The notes under the pieces: model-generated
The model's input: the letters and a program-made list of their open reading frames with translations, nothing else
Told to the model about the DNA's origin: nothing
Database searches by the model: none
Translations under genes and position numbers: made by a program
Part shown: piece after piece, positions 48,963-59,800 of the stretch
How the letters are laid out: every line of letters begins with the position of its first letter
How positions within the stretch are numbered: the stretch's first letter is position 1
Source: Malachius bipustulatus
Lineage: Eukaryota > Arthropoda > Insecta > Coleoptera > Melyridae
NCBI GenBank assembly: GCA_910589415.1
Contig: OU342630.1
Coordinates: forward strand, 81,774,186 to 81,838,185
DNA: 64,000 nt
Reading direction: 5' to 3'

Positions 48963-50113
48963 AAAAATAGCTATAAAATTAATTCCTCAGAGACACCCCT
49001 ACAAAGATATTAGCTGTTGAAGTTGAGGGTTGAAAATCAATTTTTTGCAATAACTTTTTTATTTCTTGACCGATTTTGATAATTTTTGGTTTTATTTTGT
49101 ACTATTTTGGACTGTTTAGAATAGTGTTTCATAATATTTGGTAGCACATACATAGACCTCGGGATGGCATAACCCCCTCATTCACTTGAAAGAAAACAAT
49201 GAAAATAATAATTTTACATATTTTTTAAGTTAATTTTCTTTTTATTTGATATTTTTTACATAAAAAATGTATCTTTATTTATTTCGATAGAGCGAACCGT
49301 TATCGAGATAAACGTCCTTCTAATAGGTGATGCGTCGCAGGAACTTTCTAAATTTCAAGTAAATTTTAACAAGATGGCTGACCTTTGACAGTAAATTGAG
49401 CAGGAAACAAAACAATAACTTAATTAAATACCTACACGTCAAATAGTGTCAAAGATTTCATTTCATGCAGATTCAATTCTAACTGATTTTCTGCGTATTC
49501 AACGTTTGTGTAACTCATTTTAAAATCAGTTAGAATTGATCTCCATGAAATGAAATCTTTGACACTATTTGACGTGTAGGTGTTTAATTAAGTTATTGTT
49601 TTGTTTCCTGCTCAATTTACTGTCAAAGGTCAGCCATCTTGTTAAAATTTACTTGAAATTTAGAAAACTCCTGCGACGCATCACCTATTAGAAGGGCGTT
49701 TATCTCGATAACGGTTCGCTCTATCGAAATAAATAAAGATACATTTTTTATGTAAAAAATGACAAATAAAAAGAAAATTAACCTTAAAAAACTGTAAAAT
49801 TTATATTTTTATTGTTTTCTTTCAAGTGAATGAGGGGGTTATGCCATCCCGAGATCTATGTATGTGCTACCAAAGATTATGAAACACTATTCTAAACAGT
49901 CCAAAATAATACAAAATAAAACCAAAAATTATCAAAATCGGTCAAGAAATAAAAAAGTTATTGCAAAAAATTGATTTTCAACCCTCTCAACTTCAACAGC
50001 TAATATCTTTGTAGGGGTATCTCTGAGGAATTAATTTTATAGCTATTTTTTCATTTATTTTTACGAAATTTACCCGAATCCGGGAGATTGCCCACATATT
50101 ACGGGACACCCTG

Positions 50114-51448
50114 TATATCTCTTGCCGTTTCCAAAAGATCCCCATGTAATGCCAGTTACACTAGACACACTGTATAGGAGTGGAGAACATATACCTTATA
50201 TAGTAACACCAGGAAGGTATTCATTTGCTTTGCAAATGCAAGGTTAGGCAAAAAAAACGGGCCTAAAAATCGGTTTTGAGAGTGCGGTGAGAGTGCGGTC
50301 CTGCCAAGAAGCGCCGATTAAATACCATGAATCTCGGAAGTAACAACTTGACGACAATGCCAAGCGCTTCGAAGCGTATACAGAGACGGACCCGCACTAT
50401 ATCCGCTTTCTCATATGCGCGTGTCCAGGCCACAAGGATTGATGTTACGATTTTTGGAATATAAATGCAAAATTCAAAGTAATAATCGGGCTACTGCATG
50501 GCTACTGTTAATTTCGAAGACATTATTCCTTGTCCTGAAAGTGAAAAAAAAATAGGAATTCGACCGTATAGTGCCAAAGAGGCCTTAATATTAGTTTGCA
50601 ATTGATGTTTTTAGCTTCTTACTCAATACTCACCCAGCACCTCTATTTCGCTCCTCTCGGTCCCGAAAATATTGATGAAACTTAGGAGACGTGTGGTTGT
50701 AAATATTTACCAATAGTATTAAACGTAGTAGGATTTTTTTTATAATATTAATCTTATTACTATTACACTTATTAAATTCAACTTTTGGATCAAAGTATTT
50801 TTATTTCTACTACGACTATATACGGTAGGGTATTACCTATATTATTACATCTGGCAACAGCGCAACATATACTGAATGTGCACTATGCAGCATAACCTCT
50901 AAATTTATGGACTCCTATTACTTTAGACGTTAAATTAAGCAATTGTGACAGAATTTCATTTTGTTTGGAACTTTTATACGGACTGAATAAGATAAGTAGC
51001 AGGTGACTATTATTATAAATAATATTAGGTGCCTACTTATTTGTTATTCTGTGGTCCTTATTTATTTTTTATTTGAAATTTTATTCATAATAGGGTAGGT
51101 AATCTATGAAAAAAATCGATTACATTAATTATTTTGAATCAAACAAATCGAATCTCAAAAACAAAAAGTAGGTAATGTCAGTCGATATTGTCATTTGTCA
51201 ATATTATAATTAATTGATGACAGTTCTATGTTACGTGTTTTCTAATTTCTTTCCGTCATTTCCGCAAGCCCAAACTAGTAGAAGAGTAATAAGTAGTGCT
51301 TTATTGTTTGCTATTATTAATGTTGCCTTGCAAAAAAACTTATAATAATAATTAATTAAGGTATATCTACATCTATAATTATTGCTGCTGCAGTACTTAC
51401 TTTGCCTACAATTTCCAGGAGCATCTGCAATTCCGAATTTCTGAAATC
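50114..51448. other. Intergenic stretch upstream of coiled-coil gene
   Basis: No domain, exon chain or RNA gene recognised. The promoter and 5' untranslated region of the gene starting at 51,449 should lie in its right part. No core promoter motif stands out. Confidence 0.45.
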
Positions 51449-54400
51449 ATGGATAAGATCTTTGAAGAAACAGAAAAACTTGTGAACCTAGGAGTAAGTT
51501 TTCTGGAATATTTCTATAATGATAGTGTTGAGATTATTTTATTTTTGATTAAAACACTTTCGCCGGTATACAGACAGTAACAATATTATTCCCCTATTTT
51601 ATGCTTTTTCCTAATTTCCAATTTAAAAAACCATTGCGTCACCGTTCACGGGACACGGGACCAATATTGAACACAGCGCATGCGCGTAGCATTTCGACGA
51701 AAGTGACGTATGCACAAGGGACAAGGTACCAAAACGTTTTACCTACGTTTTGAAATTATGAGTAATTAGTCCAGTAAAAGGAACCAATTTTCGATAAATA
51801 AAAACATTAATCGGTAAAAATCTGAATTTTGGTGTAGGTACATTTCGATATATAACATACTAAAAGCACAGAAGAACAAACTTTTCTGTGCTAAAAGTCC
51901 CGTCAAAATCTCTTGCGCTCGAGCCGCCATCTTGGAAAAAAGGTACACTACACTTTTTTGCCTATATGTCGCCAACTATAAGTGATAAGAAAAAATAGTT
52001 CAAATAAAAAATATAGTTCATTAAATTGCCCATAAGAAACTTAAATCAACATTTTTTGTATTTCCGGTATTTAAGCTGTAATGCGACGTTGAATAGCAAA
52101 ATTACTTTTCTTTTTGTCGTCGCCGGTGCCGGAACTCCGGGCTAAAATGATTAGGTTTGTGGACATTGCCAAAAACAAAAATGCTGACTTGCTATAAGGA
52201 CGCTCTATCTCTCTCTCTCGCTTCTCTCTCTCTCTCTCTGTAGTTTCAAAGAAGAAATTTCAAAAAAACATTCAAAAAAAATTTTCAAAAATTTATCCAT
52301 CAATTTTGCAGTGTATTTTGCTATTCAACGTCTCGGACTACAGCTAAAATATTAGAGATAAAAAAAATGTTGATACCTATGCTTTTTATAGGCATTTAAT
52401 GAACTGCGTTTTTTATTTGGACTATTTTTTTATCAGTTATAGTTGCTAAAATAGGTACAGCGACAAAACACTGATGAAGTTTACCTTTTTTCCAAGATGG
52501 CGGCTCAAGCGCAAGAGATTCTGACATGAACTTTTTAGTATGTTCAGTGGGAAGCAGTAATAAACATGCATTCCAAAATTTAAATTTCTACCAATTAATA
52601 TTTTTTCTACTCTTATTGAATAATATTCCAATTATTAGAGTTTTTTGGATGAATTATGAAGGTTTTTATTCGTAGGTGTTGAATTATAGTTCACAGACAA
52701 GAGCCTGACCCGGCTCTTGCTATCTAGCCCGACTATACTAGCAATTCATAATACCCGTTTATGGACCATCAAAAGCTGTAAATTTGATGAACAGAGCAAA
52801 CAGTTGAGAAAGTCAGTAGTCAATGAGATTCTGTTGATAAAACCCGAAAACTTCGCTTCCTTCCAGAGATATTCGAAAAAAAACTGTATTCGAAACCGAA
52901 AGTTTGTTTTTATCTTTTTCTGAAGTTTTTAGCTCTCCAAGATGACGTTTGCACAATTTTAGTCCAACTTTTAGTTTTAAAGAAATCACCATTCACTTTA
53001 TTTTCTTATATGGCCCATAAAAAGTACACCCTGTGTTAGATAACATTTCCAATTATTACGAATTGTACAATTTAAAATAACTTATTATTAAATGAAGAAA
53101 ACTTATAACAACTTAAAAACCCAGACAAAAATAATACTAATAGGTATGTCAATAATATTGTTTGTGCCATTTTACCAGCACCATAATTTCGATGCCTAAC
53201 TACACCAAAATGGGATATAAAAAAAAGGAAACCATACTGTGCTATCTAATACAGGGTGTACTTTTTTTACGGGTCATATAAAAAATAAAAGTTGGATTGA
53301 AACTTAATAAACGCAATCTTGTAGAGCTAAAAAAGTAGCAATGAGAAAGTTTGCTTTGTTCTCTTCTATCTTTCCAAATAACATGAAAGAAAATAAACAT
53401 GAAATCGTAGGATTTCGTGTTATAGGATCACAACTAATTTATGTATTATTATAATTTAGGTAAAATCAGGAGAAAATATTCAACAAATGGAAGATGCGGT
53501 GGGAAAAAAAGCAGAAGAATTAGATAACTTGCACAAACAACTGCAAGAGCTTCAAGATCAGTCTAGAACTTTTGAAGAACAGATCGTTGTGAACACTGAA
53601 ATCAAGAATATATTTAATGACCATCAAGAAATAAAAAAAAACACTCATGAAATATATGAATCTTGTCAGGAAGTAAATGATTTACAATCGACCAATGAAA
53701 ATCTTGAGGCGCAACTTCAGCTTCTAAATGAACAATTTTCATCAGATTACATCAGCCTGGAAGAGCACTATCAAAAACAGTTGAATAAGTTGATAAAACT
53801 GGAACAAATGGAAATAGAGAACATTAAAAAAATCAAGGAAAATCAGCTAGATCTCCAATATAAAGAAAAGCAAGAGCTGATTTCTTTAAAAGAGCAACTG
53901 GCCAGTAAAACTGTATTGCAGGAAACTCTAAAAAATGAAAATGAACGTATCCAAAATACTATTGCAAATTACCAAAAAAGCATAAGCGATGATGGAGAAC
54001 AGATACTTCTCTTGGAAGAATCAAACAAAAAAATTTTACAAGAAATTCAAGATGAAGATATATCGTCTGAAAAATACTGCATTGAAATTCAAGCAAGTCT
54101 CCAAGAAATTCAAGACAGGCAAGTTGCTCCAATCTTTATTTCCATATAAACTGATACGATCAAAAGAAAACTTATCTAATATTGTTTTAATTTTTCAGAA
54201 TACATAAAATGGAGACTGAAGTATTAGTCAATGAAAATACGTTACAAAAAAATCAAAGTTATAAGGAAACTTTGGGCAAAGATATTGAAAAATTACATGA
54301 GAAAAATAGCGAAATAAGGGAAAAAATCAAAGCTGTAGAACAACAAACTACAGAATGCGATTATACATTTTCGAAAACAACTGAATCGTTGCAAAATGAA

Positions 54401-56427
54401 ATAGATTCAATTATTCGCGATACAGAAAATATCGAAGCGCGATTAAATAAGACCAAGGAAGATTTCTCTAGAATGACGGAGGTAAGTTTGAATTATGCAA
54501 TTGTCTCAAAAACACCTTTTGACTGTATTTAAATATTGTTACTTTTACTAATAAATTTTCAGGAAGCAATCCATTTGACATCAAGTATTTCTCACGAGGA
54601 AAAAGAAGTGTCTTTACAGCAAGAGCAGACTGCAGATTTAATGAAGATTAATGCAGATAATATCAACGAATTGGAAATCATGAAACAAGAAAGTGTTGCT
54701 TTAACAGATAAAATATCAATGTATGAAACAGATATTTTAAGAAGTAAATCTGAACTTTTAGATATAGAAACCAACTATAACAAAAATAAATCACAACAAC
54801 AAGACGAACTTGAACAAATGGAACAAAAAATGCAAGACTCTAAAAACAGCATAGATGCTGAAATTGCCGCCTCCGAAAACGACGTTAAGCAATCAGATAT
54901 TGAATATAAGGAAATGCAAGAAGAAACAACAAAGCTAGAGGAAGAAATTAAGGCGAAACAAGACCTGTTGCTGGAAAGAAGAAATCTCTGTGAAACGTTA
55001 AAAAATGAGCTCACGTCTTTGAATGTTTCATATGAAAATCAGAACACTGAAATAAAAATATTGCAAGAAAGGAAGAGCAGAGAAATCAAGAAGCATAAGA
55101 CTAATGTTCTACCACTTCCACTGAAACTAAAAACTGCAGAAATAAAGAAGAAAAAAACTGACGTTCCCGCAACGCATGTTTCACTTCCACCAAAACCAAA
55201 AACCCCAGAAACAAAGAAGCATAAGACTGATGTTCCCATGACAAGCCAACCATCGCTACCAAAACCGAAAACCCTTAAACGAAAACATACCCCTCAACCA
55301 CCTCCCAGAGCAGTTAGATCAATGGATTACGACAGTTTTAGCGATACCAGTACGGAGGGAGCACCTAAAATGACGTATAAAGAATTTATGATGAAAAAAA
55401 ATATGAAGGTGAGTAGATTTTCCAAATTAAACTCGATAATTGAAGTTAGGAAGTAATAGAAATTGGCGTTTTCCCTTTAGTGAATAATACAGGGTGAATT
55501 ATAAAAAAAGCCCCAAGCGATAACTCCGTTAATTTTGAAGATATGACAAAACTTTTTGAAACAAAGTGGCGTAGTTTATCATCATCTATATGTTGAGATA
55601 AACGCTCGATCAACACAACTTCCTGTTTAACCGGAAGTAACATCAACTTCGGGTTTTTAAATAGAACACCCTGTAAAACTTTATATTTTTTAAATGTCTG
55701 AAGAAATCTATACAGGTGGTTTTCACCATTGGAATTTAGATTGAGCGGTTTATGAGTTATAAACAAGTGAAGATCGAAAATTTTCAACTTCAAAGCAGTG
55801 TAGAACTAGAACGGCTCAAGATATCTAAAAACGGTTTACATGTCCCCATCCTAACTTTTGACACAGTATCCTACTATATGGTTTAAATTTTAATACAGGG
55901 TGATGAAAAATCGGATAATTTTCATCACCCTGTATTAAAATTTACTCCACATAGTGGAATAAAACATGAAAAGTTAGGATAGGGACATGTAAACCGTTTT
56001 TAGATATCTTGAGCCGATCTAGTTCTACACTGCTTTGAAGTTGAAAATTTTCGATTTTCACTTGTTTATAACTCATAAACCGCTCAATCTAAATTCCAAT
56101 GGTGAAAACCACCTGTATTCGATTTTTTCAGACATTTAAAAAATCTAAAGTTTTACAGGGTGTTCTATTTAAAAACCCGAAGTTGATGTTACTTCCGGTT
56201 AAACAGGAAGTTGTGTTGATCGAGCGTTTATCTCAACATATAGATGATGATAAACTACGCCACTTTGTTTCAAAAAGTTTTGTCATATCTTCAAAATTAA
56301 CGGAGTTATCGCTTGGGGCGTTTTTTATAATTCACCCTGTATAAGATACTAGTCAATGTTCCTCCAGCACTCTTCTTTTGAATAAAAAAATCTCTAACTA
56401 AATCTTTTTTTTCAGAAAATTGGATAA
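51449..56427 (+). CDS. Long coiled-coil protein, 614 aa, 5 exons, function unknown
   Basis: Exons 51,449-51,493, 53,460-54,118, 54,199-54,481, 54,563-55,408 and 56,416-56,427 join into one open frame (1,845 bases with TAA). Intron 2 uses a GC donor (CAG then GCAAGT); the other donors are GT. Residues from about 25 to 500 are almost continuous charged heptad-type sequence (LDNLHKQLQELQDQ, KLEEEIKAKQDLLLERRNL), with no globular domain, signal peptide or membrane segment. The last ~110 residues are basic and proline-rich. They contain two or three copies of a ~27-residue unit (KKHKTDVP...LPPKPKTPE), then KRKHTPQPPPR, and end MTYKEFMMKKNMKKIG. A central coiled coil with a basic tail fits fast-evolving structural proteins, for example of the cytoskeleton, kinetochore or synaptonemal complex; I cannot name the family. 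Start codon: first ATG of exon 1, whose donor GGA then GTAAGT keeps the frame. Confidence 0.85.
51770..52640. mobile_element. Palindromic element in intron 1 of the coiled-coil gene
   Basis: The arms face each other around about 52,205: GAGCCGCCATCTTGGAAAAA (51,920) pairs with TTTTTTCCAAGATGGCGGCTC (52,487), and GCGACGTTGAATAGCAAAA pairs with TTTTGCTATTCAACGTC. The loop contains a (CT)n microsatellite at 52,207-52,241. The arms are imperfect and there is no coding content. Confidence 0.8.
52860..53400. repeat. Inverted repeat pair in intron 1 of the coiled-coil gene
   Basis: CCAACTTTTAGTTTTAAAGA through AAGTACACCCTGTG (52,963-53,033) is mirrored by AATACAGGGTGTACTTTTTT through AAAAGTTGGATTG (53,251-53,301). 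Flanking words around GAGCTAAAAA match further out. It is either one degraded fold-back element or two MITE ends in opposite orientation. Confidence 0.65.
55490..56339. mobile_element. Palindromic MITE in intron 4 of the coiled-coil gene
   Basis: The ends are TA-CAGGGTGAATTATAAAAAA and ATAATTCACCCTG-TA. The arms are near-perfect inverted copies meeting at about 55,915, where ATACAGGGTGATGAAAAAT faces TCATCACCCTGTAT. The TA target duplication is intact. The mirror-image open frames at 55,446-55,793 and 56,099-56,344 are two readings of the same arm and not genes. Confidence 0.9.
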
Positions 56428-56804
56428 ATATTCAAATGCGTTTACTACTTTGGTGGTAAGAGTTTCTACTTAATTCTCATAGTTATAATGTTGCAGATTG
56501 CAGAAATATTATTATATTATTTATTGTTCTTTGTCGTGTTTTGTTAATTTAGAATGTTCAGTTAATAAATATAAGCTATTAATGTGTTTAATGGAATTAG
56601 AAGTATTTATATCAGTTATATCAAACAGTTACCTACCATTTCGATATTATAGGTATTATAATTTAATAATTATTATAACTTAACCTTAAGTTTAAAAACC
56701 CGTTATCTTTTTTAATAAAAAGATTAGAAGATTTTCCAGTCACTTTATTTATGCACCTAAATAAACAAGTGTGTGAAACAACAAAACCTTTTTTATTAAA
56801 AAAA
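56428..56804. terminator. Shared 3' region between convergent genes
   Basis: The coiled-coil gene stops at 56,427 (+) and the IleRS gene at 56,805 (-), leaving 377 bases for both 3' untranslated regions. Candidate poly(A) signals on plus: AATAAA at about 56,564 and 56,716. On minus: TTTATT on the plus strand at about 56,744 and 56,791. The minus-strand gene can therefore end well inside this interval. Confidence 0.5.
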
Positions 56805-59800
56805 TTATTTACAGACTCTATTTTTTAATTCTTCACCTTCTATTTTCTTTAGCACATCATCACATCTTTTACATAACTTGCCTTCATCATCAGAGCTGAA
56901 TTTCCTACAGCGGTCGCATAAATACTTGGGACTCTTTTCATATTTAATAAGATATGTTTCTTTCTGATGTTCATTTATCTGAATTTCGATTTGCGAAACA
57001 AGGAATATATGAATCAATTCTTTCTTGAATTCTTCTACTGACAGCAAATCCTAAATAAAAAAGAAAAATCTATTTTTTCAACACCAATTTTGAATTGATA
57101 TGAAATGAATTTCAACACCATCTCTAAGGAGACTCACCTTAACAGCTTTCGAAAAGGTATCAGAAATTGAAATCAAAACTTTCGTTCTTCCAGGACCGAT
57201 TTCTCTGACTTCTTTATTAATGTCCCTCTTCATGTCTAGGATAACTTCCATTAGATTGGCCACTGATTCATTTCTCCATTTGTTATCAGGCTCCAACCAT
57301 TTGGAAGTAAAATAGGTATCATTACGTTTGATAGGAAAATATGAATAGGCTTCTTCGGCTAAATGGGGTACAATAGGAGCTATTGCATGCACTATGACAT
57401 TAAAAATATTCAATAATACAAACTGTGCGCTTCTTCTCGATGAGCTGTCAATGTTTTCACAGTACAATCTGTCTTTAATCGAACTAAAGTACAATGAAGA
57501 AATCTGATTCGTCAATAAATTCAACACCAACCGATTAATTTTGTTGAAGGTGTAATTTTCAAAAGCTTCATTTACCTGTAATAAAATAAATTGAATCTGT
57601 GTTCATAATTTGTGCAAAAGTAATGCTCAATTATCGAGACTACCTAATTTTATTATACCCACCTGTTCATGAAACATCAACAAGGAATGCAGCAGGTATT
57701 TATCGATCAACATAAGACTGTCAACATCTTTTGCGTTGTCTTTGTAACCACTCAACGAACCTATAACGAATCTCAATATGCTTCTTATCTTTGCAACTTC
57801 ATCAGAACTGGCATCCAGAACACTCGTGCTAACATTTACCGTAGAATGTTGGCCAGCATGGCACACAACCCACCATCTGAAAAGATTACTTTTAAAATAG
57901 ATCCCTCAGGAATTATTTATTATGGAATTTTACCTCAACGTATCTATACCATATGGCTTCTTCCCTTTGCTCCCCTTCATAACCACGACGGGATCGACGA
58001 CATTTCCAAGTGATTTTGACATTTTGACACCATTTTCGTCGACAGCGAATCCATGCACGTAAATCGATTTGTATGGCGATTTACTACGTAATGCTGCAGA
58101 AATCAGAATGGATGACTGAAACCATCCATTAAACTGATCTACTCCCTCTAAATACATATCAGCAATCTGATGATCGCCGAGCACATACGACCAAGAGAGT
58201 CCGCTATCCAACCATATATCAAAAATATCCTAAAAGTTTCTACGTTAATATTTAAAACTTGAAAAATAATCCATCTGCTTTACTTCTCCTCTTTTTAGGT
58301 TGTTCAGATTAAACTTATTGTGCAAATCGTGAGGAATTAACTGTTCCATTGGAAGCTCCCACCAGTAATCTGCTCCGTGCTTATCCAGTAATCGACAATA
58401 ATGATCTATTAGAAATCTAACATGGAGAAAACAAATCAGGATGTGATTTCATTCAAATATCAAATGCGATACATACTCATCAACTATTACTTCATTACCA
58501 TTAGATTCATTATACATGACGGGAATTGGCACACCCCATTTACGCTGCCTGGAAATACACCAATACGGTCTCTTCTTGACATAATTAACCAACGTCTGTT
58601 TATAAAGATCACCGTTAGATCTTGGAATAAACGTTACGTCATCTAATAATTCAGTGACTTTATTTTTTATCAGTTCGGTGTTCATAAACCACTGCTGACT
58701 GGCCTTAATTATCACAGGTTTCTTCGATCTCCAGTCGTATGGATAACTGTGCTTGATTTGTCCCACGTGAAGTAGGTCATCTTTGATTACTTCTACAACA
58801 GTCTTGTTTCCTTCGGTCAAGACAAATTGTCCTTTAAGAAGATCTCCCACCTCGTCTTTGTAGCAGCCTAATTCGTCTACTAAGTCTACCTGAAATTAGA
58901 GGGTTGCGAACATTACTAAAAGTGCACATTAAAACTAGCAAAAGGTTATTATTATACTCACAGTAACTAACTTGTTATTCAGTCCGACAAGAAAATCATC
59001 AGGTCCATGTGCAGGAGCACAGTGAACTAGGCCAGTACCCTTGGTGGCAGTAGCATGAGGGGAAGGCAAAAACTGTAAAATGTTTTCCTTAAATATGGGA
59101 TGATGATAAGTGGAATTTTCAAGAAGAGCTCCTAAAAGAAATATTAATAGAACCAGTGACATTCTTCTCTGACGTCATAATGATGGTCTCAATATATTAA
59201 AAGACTTTTTCCAGGTGAAATTTTGAATTTTTCAACAAACTAATTATGACATAAGTAGACAGGCCCCAAGAGCGTATTAATTATACTTAGATTCATCCTG
59301 AGTGGGCCATTGTGACAACTCCACTATGACCGAAGGTCTATTGTGGCTACATACATGAGGTTTAACATTTTCCCATCAAATGGATAAACTGTTATTTGGA
59401 AATTATATGTTTTTAATAAATGATTTGATTGTCATTACAAAAGGCTCGTTTACTTACCGTTAAAAATCCCAAGTATTTCGAGATTAACATTAAGCACTTT
59501 TGATAGTTCCTCTACCAATTCTGTTGCAACGATGTAAATAATTTTTTCATTTGGTTTTCTTACAAAACTGTACGAGAGATCGGGATTGAAGCAAACAGCC
59601 TGATTACTTGGCAAAGTCCATGGAGTAGTCGTCCAAATCAAAGCATACACTCTACGAGAACAGATTCGAATCAAAATTAATGGTTTATCTTTTTTATGTC
59701 TGTTAACTTACTCACATTTTATCTTTCAATGCTTCCAATGCTATGTGCTTGATTCTTAGACGCAAATATACACTTGGACTGGTGTGATTTTCATTGTATT

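Larger units (their letters stand above)
38411..50113. mobile_element. Palindromic TA-flanked MITE interrupted by a >10-kb insertion
   Basis: The left end TA-CAGGGTGTCCCATAATATG (38,409 onward) and the right end ATTACGGGACACCCTG-TA (to 50,115) are the two termini of one fold-back element. The left part is 38,411-38,510 and the rest 48,963-50,113. The arms of the right part (48,963 to about 49,485 and about 49,525-50,050) are mirror images, with the centre near 49,505. The interruption begins after AGAGACACCCC at 38,510. Confidence 0.85.

Noticed and set aside
38411..50113. CRISPR-like array in blocks A and B
   Set aside because: The units are 200-238 bp and contiguous, without short repeats and unique spacers. 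The genome is eukaryotic and no cas-like gene is present.
54775..55239. Antisense frames rich in serine and cysteine
   Set aside because: They are shadows of the coiled-coil exon on the other strand.
55446..56344. Two near-identical frames of 115 and 81 codons facing each other
   Set aside because: They are mirror translations of the palindromic MITE arms in intron 4.
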